The notes below the pieces were generated by a model. The model was not told the origin of the DNA and made no database searches. It was given only the letters and a program-made list of their open reading frames with translations. The translations under genes were made by a program, and so were the position numbers. Positions 1 through 11,319 of a stretch of DNA of 64,000 nt are shown here, piece by piece. Source of the stretch: Amblyomma americanum (lineage: Eukaryota > Arthropoda > Arachnida > Ixodida > Ixodidae). The stretch covers positions 81,253,618 through 81,317,617 of the forward strand of contig NC_135506.1 of assembly GCF_052857255.1 (NCBI RefSeq). The letters are read 5' to 3'. The first letter of the stretch is position 1; every line of letters starts with the position of its first letter.

Positions 1-1258
1 ATTGCTGAAAAATGTACAGTATGTCTGATGCTCTAGTGAGCATTGCTTATGGTTTAGGTTTCTGAGATTCAAGCCTTTCATCTGAGGTCGATTCACTGAG
101 TAGTAGGCTGTAAATGGATAGCTACCAAAAACTAATGACTACAAGCATGTTCAAGCAGGGTAGCAACAGTCGACCACCTGTCCGATTAGCGCCAGCGCTA
201 CCGCTTTTTTTCTTGTCACCAAAGTAGCATGTAGCTTCAATTTAGCGATCTGTAGTACAGAGTAGCTGTTACTAGGTAAGAGCGGAGAGGAAACATTTCT
301 CCGACCTCCGTTGATGCCGAATGAGTCTTGATTCCGGAGGTAACTTGAGAGGCTTGCCATTTCAGATTAACTTCCACGTCACACTGCATTACTGGATACG
401 CCACGGCGGAGCTGGTCGCGTAGCTTCGAATGTACAGGGCTGGACAGCCGCCGCAGATCAAATGGCAGAGTGCATACGCGACATGTAATTGGATTGGATA
501 CCATCTGCTGCAAATTTATATTTCATGAGTTATCTGTTAGCCTGAATAAATTCTGCACAATTTTCCTATTAAATAAAATAAAACTTCCTTCATTTGTCAG
601 GAAGATGGTTCGCTTCACGGATAAGAAGGTGTACAGCTGCTACCCGTTTTTCTGATACTGTTTGAAACGTTGCGCTGGAGATTATAGATGTTCGGCGCGT
701 GGACAGTTTATTTGAACGGTAAACCTATCACACGGGTGCTCTAAACATGGGAGCCCTAATTAAACAATATTGTGGGATAAAAGGCGTGCCGTATTGTGAA
801 CACCGGGTTGGTTTGGAAATCCTGGGCGTTCGTCAACGAAAAATGACGTCCGGCAGCCACCGCCACCTTTGCATATCACCTGTACGCAGCGGCGCCGCTG
901 CAAATGGACTTGGGCTCTTCAGAAGAAATAAATCCACTACGCCACTGCTGCGGGCCGCAGAAGTGTTTTGTGAGCATTATAAATCACGTGAAAGTCATCA
1001 ACAGTTGGATACGGAGCAGTAGTGGAGCACAGTATTTTTTGCTCATATACTTGATATAAGCTTCCCTAGAAAGTAGGAGACTTTATCCGAGTTAATAAGC
1101 CTTGTTCACAGCGCAAGGTAGTAGAGGCAATGGGTCGTAATGCATTCTTCTCGCAGCCTGAAATCAGCATTATGACATTTAATATTAGAAGATTACGATG
1201 AGTGGCACTTCTGTGCACGTTATTGCAGATTATTGTGCAAGTTATCGCTTATGTGCAG

Positions 1259-1778
1259 GACCAAGGCCAGCCGCTTGATACCTCGCAAAGCGGCCATGCT
1301 GCCTTTTCCTGGAGACCAGAGTCCTGACGGAATTTCGCGCGTTTCGTTCCGCGGCTGATTCGCCAGCTCTACAAACTTCTGCCATTCTGGAGCAGCCTGC
1401 TTCAAAGCGGCGCTTCTTCTATTCCTCATGTAGAGGGCAATCATCGAGCGCCCGGTGCGAAGCTCATCGGCATCAATACAGTTCTTCTTGAGAGCGTCGG
1501 CTGCACCGCATGGAACACATGGCCCTAACCAAAGCAAGAAAAACTGGCGACAAGGCAGCAGCATTAAAACCTCCAGTGAAATCGAAATTCACACCAGGGC
1601 GACCACAACACGAAAACAGCTGGACACTACCACAACGGGGCACTGCCGCAGGCAGACCGGTGGATGCATCCAGGATGGCACACGGCAAGCCGAAGCGAGG
1701 CATTGCAGATGGCGTGGAACGGAAGTGGTAAACGAAGCAGTGCCAAAATGGGTTGGCTCCCGCCACGACTCAATACTG
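1259..1778 (+). other. Exon-like A/C-rich block (duplication copy 1)
   Basis: The block lies between a GTGCAG acceptor-like end (1253-1258) and a GGTGAGCA donor-like start (GT at 1779-1780). It carries the recurring motif as CGGCGCTTCTTCTATTCCTC near 1413. It shares a second element, read on the minus strand as KNCIDADELRTG, with the block at 20200-20760. No long ORF is conserved between blocks. It could be a duplicated non-coding exon or a member of an undescribed repeat family; neither a transcript nor splicing is shown by the sequence. Confidence 0.45.
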
Positions 1779-2263
1779 GTGAGCATAGTGCGGGTTCAAC
1801 GTTATTGCAGAGGCGGCAAGTAGAAGAGAGTGACTTTGTCGGCAAACGTTGCGGTGAGGGTCGCTTTACGCGTTTGCAATCAGTCGCTGTAATTGAACTG
1901 CACTCGCGGGACGTGATAGCGAAAAAAATTTATATGGGAGGATGCAGGGAAAGGTAGGTTTCGTGATGGATATTATTCATGGAGCGGATTGCTTGTGCAG
2001 CCTGCTGAGGTTTGGTATGGATCTTCAGAAACCTTAACCTCTCTAAAGAGCAATGCCATCGCGCCCCCAATCCTCACAAGCTTTGGAGCGCTATATATGC
2101 TAGGGAGCCCCGCTAAAAAGCTTAGAAGCAAACCCTTTTGTCTGTATACTTTTGAGGGGTGCTATACATACTACAGAAAATGGTTAGGTCGAGAAGCTCT
2201 AGATTTTCAGCGCTGCTATTTCATGGATGCCTGTTAAGCTCAGATCAATTTCAAGTCTCAGGA

Positions 2264-2495
2264 GTCGCGGTGGCTCAGTTGTTATGGCGCTCGGTTTCTG
2301 ACTAAAGACGCAGGCTCGACCCCTGCCGCAGCGGTCGCATTTCGATGGAGGCGGAATATTGAGTCTCGTGTACTGTGCGACGTCAGTGCGCGTTAAAGAA
2401 CTCCGGGTGGTCAGAATATTCCCGAGCCCTCCACTACGGCGTCCCACATAGCCTGAGTTGCTTTGAAATTTTATATTCCATGAAATCAAACTAAA
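2264..2495 (+). repeat. Ruka-type tRNA-derived SINE
   Basis: The head shows a degenerate tRNA-like box A (GTGGCTCAGTTGTTATGGCG) and box B (GGCTCGACCCC). It continues into the typical body (GATGGAGGCGGAAT, then GTGCGCGTTAAAGAACTCC) and the CCCTCCACTACGGCGTCCCA tail. The same insertion sits at the matching place in duplication copy 2 (61639-61865), so it was present before the duplication. Such SINEs are transcribed by RNA polymerase III and depend on LINE enzymes for mobility. Confidence 0.85.
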
Positions 2496-4047
2496 AACCC
2501 ATTTCACTTGTACTGGTTTTATAATGACAAAGGGAGTATCAGCGGACCATTCAGGGCTAATACTGTGTTATTTCACTTCTATCGTAGTTTTTTTTGGAAT
2601 GGGAGTACATCATTTCTGTCACGCTGCATATTCATTTTTGTGAACATCATATGCTAAGGAGTTTATTACACTTGATTGTAGAGACAGCGCTATATGACTA
2701 GAATGCTTTTGACTGGTTTCTCTGTTAGAGAGCAGTGTCGAGGCTCTTCCGCTAGGGTTGGTTGATGGGTTGGTTGGTTCCTTTTACAGGTTCTTGACTG
2801 ATGCGTTTGTGCTCCTTTCATCTTGGCCTAAAGAAGAGGTTATATTTTAGGTAACTAATATCTACAAAAAAATAATGCTTTCTACATTTAATCAACTAGT
2901 GCAGTTAACAAACTTGTTGCTGCGTACAACGCCTAACTGTATGCCAAAAGTTCAGTATGGTCTTGCTCAGCATGCTGAGCAATTAATTTCGACATAAACT
3001 TTGTTTCACGATTCCTTTCTTGAACTTCTTTAAGGATGTAACTTGGCTCGTTCACAAAAGCGGAATTCAGATCGAGAGAACAGCGGTCACAGTAGTGAAA
3101 TTGCGATGAGCACAAGCGCTTCGCACTGCTTCATCGTAATGTTGAAACAGGAGCGCGAAAACGCAGTTGCTGCTTTACAGCATAAGTAAGCATTTTTATT
3201 CCTTGTAACACGGACGCACTTATGCTGCAGTGGCATGATTGCAGGAAAACGATTGACCACGCTGATCACATTAATTCTGCCTATGCGTAATCGCATTGCA
3301 TTCGTTCAAACCTCAGATAACTGAGACCATGAAAACTGCTGAAATATTCATTTCTGAACATGCAGGACAAGTTTCTGATGAAACATCTCACTGCAAATAT
3401 TAGCTAGAAGGTTATAATTTTTATCCTTTCTTAGCAAACATACCACGCGAATTTAAAATATATTGATAACTGCATTGAAATAACTGTATTAAAATCTATT
3501 GATAACCTCTTGATAACTGATTCTCTCTTCCTGTAACCTACATGGCTAAAAGCGGACCTTCATTATATCGGTGAGCATATTTTGGCGCTCTCATACGTTT
3601 ACCTGGCTTCTGTGTTAAAGTGTGCTCATCTACAACCAAGAGATCAATTTCCCATGAGCGCTACGTGGCATTCAACGTCCCGTAGGTGGACGCATGCTAT
3701 TAGGCTGACCGAAGGGATGAACTCCTAATTTCAACTATGCTGAGTTTGTTGACGCCCAGTGACGCATATAGCACAGCACAAAGGCGCGTTTTGAGCTCTA
3801 CCTCCGCCAAAGCGCGTCTGCTTCTGCTGGGAGTGAGTCCCACTACTTTGGGCGGGAAGCACACCCAGGCAGCAAGAGCATCGGCCCATTGTTGGAAATA
3901 TATTGGCAGAGACCGGTCCAACAAAGGACCAGGCTTTGGCGATATATTACCGATGTTAGGCCGATGCCCTGTGCTGCTAGGGCAGTGGCGCCTGGTCAAC
4001 ATAAAGCGTACTGAAATGGGTCGGCGCTTCGTTTTTGCAACTCATAG

Positions 4048-4739
4048 ATCACCTGTGGCGAGGCCTGCAGACTCAGCTGCGGACGGACCTTTGCCAAGCC
4101 GTCCATGTCTATTTCTTGACATCTCCAGAGTGCCAAGGGACTGATGCTCGGTGGGCTTAGCAGCACTTCTGTTCTTCCCGTTGGCGGCTGTCCGCGCCCC
4201 TGGCCATTCCCCCAAGGCGGCACTGGTGCTGTTACTCATGCCATTGGTGGCCTCCAGCCTTGCTGCCTGCACCGACACTCACAGCAAGCACTGACTTCTG
4301 AGAAACTTACCCAACACCTGACAACGCATAATACACACAGTGTTCATTTACACAGTGTCCACAACAATACAAGCAGTACAAGCACAGAAACAGCGAAGCC
4401 AAAGAGGAAGTGCATCCGAGGAAATTAAGAAACAGGTTTCATCGAATCAGTATTCACAACAACGTTAAACTTCACCCTAGGACACAACGGCGACCACAGC
4501 AAACACCGACACAATCACACCACCTGATGTTAAACATAATAGCACCAGAATGATTATAAACACACCAAAGACAGCATTAGGGATGCCCACGGAACCCTAT
4601 TGCGCCGACACAAAAGTTCACAAACCGATTTTAAATGTAGGGAAGGATTTCCACCAAAAGAAACAATCCTGCAAAGTTACACATTCCACACTGCGAATGT
4701 GACACATACTACACAGTGTACTTAACGTTTCAGAGCTCA
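4048..4739 (+). other. Exon-like A/C-rich block (duplication copy 1)
   Basis: Two recurring motifs are visible, near 4160 (AGCAGCACTTCTGTTCTTCC) and near 4214 (GCGGCACTGGTGCTGTTACT), followed by a long A/C-rich tract with many CACA runs. The matching block of copy 2 is preceded by TTTTTGCAG; here the same place reads TTTTTGCAA (4033-4040 region), so the acceptor-like AG is lost and TAG at 4045-4047 is the nearest alternative. No donor-like end was found before the copies stop being comparable. Confidence 0.35.
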
Positions 4740-5126
4740 ACCGCTTGAGTTAAAGTAGTTGAGTGGCCCGCGCTCAGTTACTCATATCCTTACCAAGAGA
4801 AACGGATCGTAAGGCTCACTTCGCAAGATTTTACAGATCATGCTAACCTTTTTCGTTTGTTATCACACAGTACATAATCTTGCCAGGATAAGTAGTGCAT
4901 CAGAAGCAGTGGGACCTTAAAGAGCATATAGCGCTTTTTTTCGCGGTTTTTTGCTGAAAGGCTACCTTGCCACAGACAAGAGGGCTCCGTAGCCATGCAC
5001 GGTGGGAGGAAACTCCCCGTCCGCTTGCTCTTGGCGAGGCCTTGCAATTTGCTTGTTTGCCTGCTGTTTGTTTTAAACTTGCATATAGTTAGCCATTTTG
5101 GAATGCTTTAGTTTTATATTTTCTGT
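4740..5126. other. Unassigned sequence before the LINE
   Basis: No gene or repeat was recognised. The stretch becomes T-rich just upstream of the LINE ORF1 remnant and may include decayed ORF1 or 5' UTR sequence. Confidence 0.3.
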
Positions 5127-5585
5127 GTGCAGGGATTTTTATATTATAATACGAAGCCTCCTGCTCAGGACCAGAGTACTCATCTGCAACGCCCGTCGAA
5201 AGCGGTGAGCGAACCACCTCGGCCTCGAGCAACGTTTGGCACAGCTAAGCAGTCCATGCTTAAAGTAGCGCCCAGACTACCGGCGAAGAAAATCTTATTT
5301 GTTTCTCGTCTGGACCCGACAACAACGGCGTCGGACATACAGGAACTTTTGGCGGACACAGTAGGTGACAAGGTTGTTACTTGCACAAAACTGAAAACGA
5401 AGTACGATACATATTGCTCCTTTCACGTTTCTATGAATGAGCATTTATTTGAACTTGTGAGCAAACCGGAAGTGTGGCCTGATGGTGTCGTATTTTGCCC
5501 TTTTTATGGAAAGCTGCGGTCTTCACGGCGCTTTGATGACCCTAATGGTGCTCTAACTACATCCGAAAATGGCTCAGGAAATTAA
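5127..5585 (+). pseudogene. LINE ORF1, C-terminal part
   Basis: A 152-codon open frame reads through a conserved-looking domain (KILFVSRLDPTTT, then CTKLKTKYDTYCSFHV) of the kind found at the C-terminus of ORF1 proteins in CR1/Jockey-group LINEs, where it probably binds nucleic acid. The N-terminal half expected for ORF1 (zinc-finger or coiled-coil regions) is not seen, so the element is 5'-truncated or decayed before 5127 and the ATG is probably internal. ORF1 ends at TAA-type stop 5583-5585 and overlaps the ORF2 ATG at 5569 by 17 bases, the compact arrangement usual for these elements. Confidence 0.6.
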
Positions 5586-8279
5586 GCTGTATTACCAAAA
5601 CACGAGAGGGCTGCGAACTAAAAGGTAAGCTCTCTTCGCGAATGCATACGAATGTGAGTACGACATTATGTGCCTGACGGAAACGTGGCTAAACTCATCA
5701 TGTTCAAGTGCGTGTTATTTTTCAGATGAATACACTGTTTTCAGGGCCGATAGGGTGTACTCTGACAAGTATAAATACGGGGGCGGAGTTCTGACAGCCT
5801 GCCGTTCTGTGCTAAATGCATTTAGGAGACCAGACCTAGAGACATACGAAGAATGTGTGTGGTTGGAAATTCCAACGTGTGACAAATCGCACTATCTAGT
5901 CGGCTGTTACTACTTTACACCAAATTCTGCTCCTAACGTTTTTACCGATCATTTTTTAGATATTGGGGAAAAATTGATTTTTTGAAGTACAAGGTTCACA
6001 TCTACGGGTACTTTAATCTTCCTAAGGTCGATTGGTCCACTGGTTTGGTCACTAGTGACTGCACAGCAACTCGAGAAAAAGCCGAGTGTTTAATTGATTT
6101 TAGTAATTTTCATGGTTTTTATCAATTTAATACAATGAAGAACTGTGCCGGAAACATTTTAGACCTAATTTTTTCTAATGTGCCTCTTTTTGGCGTGCAA
6201 GCGGTGCGCGATCCTCTTGTTCTAGTAGACAAATATCATTGCCCGTTTACCTTGTCGTTCTTCTTGTCGTTTCGTGCAGTGCGTGAGATGGTGCCAGAAA
6301 AATTTAGATACGCGTATGGCAATTACCTTAGGCTGTACAATGATCTTCTGGCCTACGACTGGTCAGAATTGCTTGAGACTGAGGATGTAAACACAGGCGT
6401 TGAGCTACTTACATCAACTGTACAAGGTATAATGAAAAAATGTATACCTCACCGTAAATCGAAGAAGTGTAGATTTCCATGCTGGTTTTCGCACGATTTG
6501 TGACATTACTTGAAGAAAAAACAGAAGTATCACAAACTCTACGTGAAATCAGAAAGTGAATATTGGTACCAAAGATATTCATTGTGCAGAAAAATTGTGA
6601 AAAAACTGATTGCACGTGATGAAGCCAACTACCACAGACTTCTCGAACAGAACTTTAAAAAGGAACCAAGCAGTTTTTGGGATTTTGTGCGCAAGCAAAG
6701 AAATGATAAGGTTAGTGCTGCTGTGATAAAGACGCGCGATGGCATCTGTTTTAAACATCAGGATGTGTGCCAAGCTTTTGCTGATCACTTCAGCTCTTGT
6801 TTTGTGCGCCATGATAACACAACTGCTGTTATCACTCTTGAAGACAGCGCTGACTGTTTAGCTTATGATATTGTCACCGAGCATGAGGTTCTTTCGGCGA
6901 TTCAGAAACTTAAGCTAAAACTTTCAACAGGAATTGATGAAATTCCCAGCTTCATAATCAAAGGATGCGCTGACATTTTCGGCCCTGTTTTGGCGCATTT
7001 GTTCAACTTATCGTTGCGAACTGGTGTTTTCCCTCGTCATTGGAAGTTGTCAGTAGTTGTTCCTGTATTCAAGTCTGGCGATGCTTGTGATGTAAACAAC
7101 TTTCGTCCTGTGTCACTAATTTGTCCTTTTGCGAAAGTTTTTGAAATGATTATGTGCGAACGCATGGGCTCATACTTCAAACAGAAGATCTCGATTCTGT
7201 AGCACGGTTTTTTGAAAGGTCGCTCTGTGGAAACGAATTTATGCAGCTTTCTTGATTATACTGGGCCACATGTATTTAATCGTGGTCAGGTAGATGCAGT
7301 CTACTTTGACATGACTAAAGCTTTCGATATGGTTTCCCATGAGGTACTTCTGATGAAGATGGAAAGATACGGACTTTGCCCCATATACTGCAGGTAGCTC
7401 AAAAGCTACCTTGGCAGCCGCCGTAACATGGTACGATTTTCAGGCTGTGTGTCCAACGAATTTCTGTCATCTTCGGGAGTGCCTCAGGGCTCCAACTTAG
7501 GACCGCTGTTGTTTTTAGTGTTTATTAAAGATTTGCCGTTACATGTCAAGAACTCGAGAATTTTGCTCTTCGCAGATGATTTCAAATTATTCCGTAATAT
7601 TGGACATATTGAGGACTGCCGCCAATTGCAAGCTGACATTAACAACGTTGAGAATTAGTGTTTGATGAATCGCTTAAAACTGAATATTAAGAAGACTTCC
7701 GTTCTGTCTCTAACTAGGAAACGCGACACAGTTACGTTTGATTACACACTTTTGGCGGGTGAGATTTCTCGCGTGGCTCATGTACGAGACCTTGGTGTTG
7801 TTGTTGATTCAAAGCTTGATTTTAGACTGCATGTAAATTCAATTGTGTTACGCGCATTGATGCATATTGGTCTTATCTCTAGATTAACAAAAGAATTTCG
7901 ACGGCACGAATGTCTACGCACTCTATACTGTGCCCTTGTGAGACCGCGTCTTGAGTTCGCGTCAGTAGCCTGGAATAGCGTATCTGTCGCCTATTGCACG
8001 AAAATTGAAAATGACCAGCGTAAGTTCATACGCATCTATTATGATAGATATATTGGTCGCCGTCGTTTCTACGACTATGATTCTCTCTTGGCAGACCTCA
8101 ATATGCCTACCCTTGGCGACAGGCGACGCATACGTGACATGCAGTTTCTGCAAAACGTCGTGCGCGGTTACATTAACTGTGGGACCTTACTGATGTCGCT
8201 GAATTTTCGTGTGCCGCATGCAAAAGCTGCAAATTTTTCGACACATTTTATCCCGATTTGCACGCCATCTGTCCAATGA
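5569..8279 (+). pseudogene. LINE ORF2 pseudogene: endonuclease and reverse transcriptase
   Basis: ORF2 starts at ATG 5569 (MAQEIKLYYQNTRGLRTK), typical for an apurinic-type endonuclease. Endonuclease motifs follow (MCLTETWLN at about 5668; IYGYFNLPKVDW at about 6000, where the usual GDFN is GYFN). The RT region carries STGIDEIP, FRPVSL, FDMTKAFDMVSH, SGVPQGS and the catalytic FADD at 7569-7580, ending with a C-terminal domain to TGA 8277-8279. The frame is broken by TAA at 5626, a one-base loss in a T run near 5980 (frame 1 to frame 3), and in-frame stops ending at 6503, 7202, 7397 and 7658. Apart from these breaks almost the whole protein is readable, so the insertion is dead but not ancient. 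Confidence 0.9.
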
Positions 8280-8463
8280 CTCGTTTACAAATCTTATATA
8301 ACAAAACGTTTAATGACATGGACATATTTGCCTAATTGTTGTTTTCGTGCCTGCTTTTAAATCTTTTGAAGTGGTGTTTTTGATGTATCTGACCTAGTGT
8401 GCGCTCGTTTAGGCCACTTGGCTGTTGAGGCACACTCAAATAAACTTATCTATCTATCTATAT

Positions 8464-8998
8464 GTGATAATTTCATTCTATTTCATGTAATATGCCAAGA
8501 GCAACCAGACCTAATGAAACATCGTTTTGGCGCTCTTTGGCCTAAGTCTCTTTTGCACAATAAAACCAAAGCTGGCACAATATGACTTCTCAGCTAGAAC
8601 TAGAGCGGGAGCCTCAACTATCGACACTGCAGGACTCATCAAAAAATCTTTAAAACTATACTGTTCCATGGCGACCACTAGGATGATCAACCCATCGAAT
8701 CGACAACCTCATCACCAAGAGCATCTTTATCCTATAGGCTCAAGGCTGAAGTGTAGCAATGTCATGCGGCATGGGAGCCAACCCGAGAACAGTGAGCACG
8801 CAGAAGTTAGTGTACATCAACCTTTTAACGAACAGCTAAAGGTGTCTGCTCAGAGATCCAATGGGTCCAACATTAGTTCGGCGGATACACTGCGCCAAGA
8901 TCCAAAAGACCCTCCCTAGGTTCCCACAGCGGGGATCATATTATTCTTCTTGCTAGTTGCTATTAATGCCGTGGTGCGGCGCTGATGCTATTTTTCAT
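8464..8998. other. Unassigned spacer
   Basis: This interval lies between the LINE tail and the first PLE. A 130-codon open frame (8527-8919) is present, but its composition gives no recognisable domain and I treat it as chance. Confidence 0.3.
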
Positions 8999-10352
8999 GA
9001 AATCTAAGGTTTGACGAAATCTCGTCTGGTCGGGGTAAATACATTGCCGAAAATAACGAAGCGCCGACCAAAAGGTGTTGTCAAGATTGAAGGACGTTTC
9101 GACTTCCACACGGAAGTCTTGTTCACTGATGGAAAAATTTCGCACTCAAAGCTTAAGTACGTTGTGCTAATCGTCGCAGGCATCTAGCGTACGAGGGCGG
9201 TAGATTGCCGATGTTATGGTTGAGCGTCTGATCTGCTGTCTGGATAAACAAAGACTCCAGATATTGGCGTGACATCCAATTTTTCTAACGGCCGATAATT
9301 GCCGCTTCTTCCCAAGCGATATCATGCTTCGTGTTTTCAACGTGTTCAGCCAGTGCGTTGGAACAAGCCTTCTTTTTCTTGACATCATTCTTGTGCTCAT
9401 TCAGCCGCCTTTCAATGTTCCCGCTTTCACCTATGTTGGAGTGATCGCAGTCTGAGCAGGGGATTTTATAAATTACTCAGGGAAACTTTTCCTTTTTTAT
9501 CTTGTCCTTTACGAACACCAACTCGTGACGAAGCATGCACGCAGGCACGTGAGCTATATGCACATCGTAGGTGCGAAAAACGCGGGCCAATGACTCGCTC
9601 ACGCCTGGTACATAGGGTATTGCAGCTCGGGCACGGCAGGGTAGGCGAACGGGCTGAGCTGGTCTCGTTGTCTGCTGTATTACAGCGTTCACGAAGTGCT
9701 GTGGGTAGCCACAATTGTTGAGCTCGCGTCGCACTTGGCGTATGTCAGAGGCTTTTTCTTCGGTTTTCGAGCATATTCTTTCCGCACGACGGACGAGGGT
9801 AGAAACGACGGAGCGCTTATGGCACGTAGGACGGACTGAATTAAAGTGAAGGTATTGGCCTGTGTGCGTGTCCTTTCTGTACACCTTGAATGATAGGCGG
9901 TCATCACGTCGCTCCAACATGACGTCCAGAAAAGGAAGACGGCCAGAAATCTCCTCCTCGACTGTAAACTGGATGGAATCGTCCATGCTGTTCAAATGGT
10001 TCGTGAAAGCAGCCAAGGCATTCTTTCTGATTATGCAAAAGCAGTCATCAAGGTACCGCAGGAAGACCTTCGGGCGTGGCTCGAACGAAGCCAAAACGCG
10101 GCTTTCCAGTGCTTCCATTGTGAGATTTGCGGTTGTGACCGAGATAGATGCTCCCATGGCAGTGCCATGAACCTGCTTGTAGACAGTGCCCCGAAAGATG
10201 AAGTACGTGTTCTTCAAGCAAAACTGTAGAAGCTTCAACAGGTCCGATGTAGCGATGGGTGTCCTAGCACTCAGTCCGTCGTCATCCCGAAGCGCTGAAC
10301 GGCATATCTCCACCGCCAGATCCACGGGGACGCTGGTAAACAGTGACCCGCT
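8999..10352 (-). mobile_element. Penelope-like element, left copy of a head-to-head pair
   Basis: Read on the minus strand, the copy runs from within the reverse transcriptase (SLFTSVPVDLAVEICRS near 10345) through HGTAMGAS, the catalytic RYLDDCFCII and the C-terminal thumb region to the GIY-YIG endonuclease and a 3' UTR ending at about 8999 (starting GAAATCTAAGG on the plus strand). The frame stays open to about 9477 and is lost inside the endonuclease. The N-terminal half of the protein is missing. Positions 9108-10074 pair with 10353-11319 as an inverted repeat. PLEs encode an RT related to telomerase and a GIY-YIG nuclease. Confidence 0.9.
9477..10350 (-). pseudogene. PLE reverse transcriptase (part), left copy
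   Basis: The open frame extends upstream to 10565 on the minus strand, but the part before about 10350 is antisense of the right PLE copy and is not genuine protein. The real part begins SLFTSVPVDLAVEI and contains GTVYKQVHGTAMGAS, the YLDD catalytic motif, RLPFLDVMLERRDDR and IPYVPGVSESLARVFRTY, a conserved PLE stretch before the endonuclease. The first RT motifs and the N-terminus are absent. The frame ends at 9477, just after KDKIKKEKFP where the endonuclease should continue. Confidence 0.85.
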
Positions 10353-11151
10353 CCCGAAGGTCTTCCTGCGGTACCTTGATGACTGCTTTTGCATAATCAG
10401 AAAGAATGCCTTGGCTGCTTTCACGAACCATTTGAACAGCATGGACGATTCCATCCAGTTTACAGTCGAGGAGGAGATTTCTGGCCGTCTTCCTTTTCTG
10501 GACGTCATGTTGGAGCGACGTGATGACCGCCTATCATTCAAGGTGTACAGAAAGGACACGCACACAGGCCAATACCTTCACTTTAATTCAGTCCGTCCTA
10601 CGTGCCATAAGCGCTCCGTCGTTTCTACCCTCGTCCGTCGTGCGGAAAGAATATGCTCGAAAACCGAAGAAAAAGCCTCTGACATACGCCAAGTGCGACG
10701 CGAGCTCAACAATTGTGGCTACCCACAGCACTTCGTGAACGCTGTAATACAGCAGACAACGAGACCAGCTCAGCCCGTTCGCCTACCTTGCCGTGTCCGA
10801 GCTGCAATACCCTATGTGCCAGGCGTGAGCGAGTCACTGGCCCGCGTTTTTCGCACCTACATTGTGCATATAGCTCACGTGCCTGCGTGCAATCTTCGTC
10901 ACGAGTTGGTGTCCGTAAAGGACAAGCTAAAAAAGGAAAAGTTTCCTGGAGTAATTTATAAAATCCCCTGCTCAGACTGCGATCATTCCTACATAGGTGA
11001 AAGCGGATACTTTGAAAGACGGCTGAATGAGCACAAGAATGATGTCAAGAAAAAGAAGGCTTGTTCCAACGCACTGGCTGAACACGTTGAAAACACGAAG
11101 CATGATATCGCTTGGGAAGAAGCGGCAATTATCGGCCGTGAGAAAAACTAA
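10353..11151 (+). pseudogene. PLE RT end plus GIY-YIG endonuclease, right copy
   Basis: The open frame formally starts at 10186, but codons before about 10353 are antisense of the left copy. The true part contains the YLDD motif (10372-10383), the PLE linker IPYVPGVSESLARVF, and a GIY-YIG domain read as GVIYKIPCSDC then SYIGESG, followed by FERRLNEHKND with the expected conserved arginine. It stops at TAA after AAIIGREKN, where related copies continue with WLSRRYLESL, so the last part of the nuclease is cut off by a premature stop. Confidence 0.9.
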
Positions 11152-11319
11152 ATGTCACGCCAATATCTAGAGTCTTTGTTTATCTAGACAACAGATCAGA
11201 CGCTCAACCGTAACATCGGCAATCTACCGCCCTCGTACGCTAGATGCTTGCGACGATTAGCACAACGTACTTAAGCTTTGTGTGCGAAATTTTTCCATCA
11301 GTGAACAAGACTTCCGTGT
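10353..11319 (+). mobile_element. Penelope-like element, right 5'-truncated copy
   Basis: This copy starts abruptly inside the RT at the codons for PKVFLRYLDD and runs out to the 3' UTR. It is the inverted partner of 9108-10074 with a 278-bp spacer. It ends at about 11319, lacking the last roughly 110 bp of 3' UTR seen in the left copy. No target duplication was found at the outer ends. Confidence 0.9.

Larger units (their letters stand above)
1..4739 (+). repeat. Direct segmental duplication, copy 1
   Basis: This stretch matches 59396-64000 in the same orientation almost end to end. Shared landmarks include the opening segment near position 5, a Ruka SINE (2264-2495), an exon-like block (1259-1778) and a final A/C-rich block. 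The copies differ by scattered substitutions and several indels. The largest is about 140 bp present here near 3307-3447 and missing from copy 2; a 25-bp segment present in copy 2 is missing here at about 4499. Homology runs into the left window edge, so the true left border is unknown. Outside the blocks and the SINE (about 1-1258, 1779-2263 and 2496-4047) I see AT-rich non-coding sequence with no recognisable gene. Confidence 0.95.
5127..8463 (+). mobile_element. Non-LTR retrotransposon, Jockey/CR1 group, near complete at 3' end
   Basis: The element keeps the end of ORF1, the full endonuclease-reverse transcriptase ORF2 (as a pseudogene), a 3' UTR with an AATAAA-like signal at 8439-8444 and an (ATCT)n tail at 8448-8463. 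The 5' limit is uncertain: ORF1 appears truncated and no 5' UTR was recognised. Target duplications were not found. The exact clade within the Jockey/CR1 superfamily is an inference from the order of domains (endonuclease, RT, no RNase H) and the microsatellite tail. Confidence 0.85.

Noticed and set aside
9862..10229. Plus-strand ORFs inside the left PLE copy
   Set aside because: They are antisense shadows of the PLE; identical peptides appear at 10565 on the minus strand only because of the inverted repeat.
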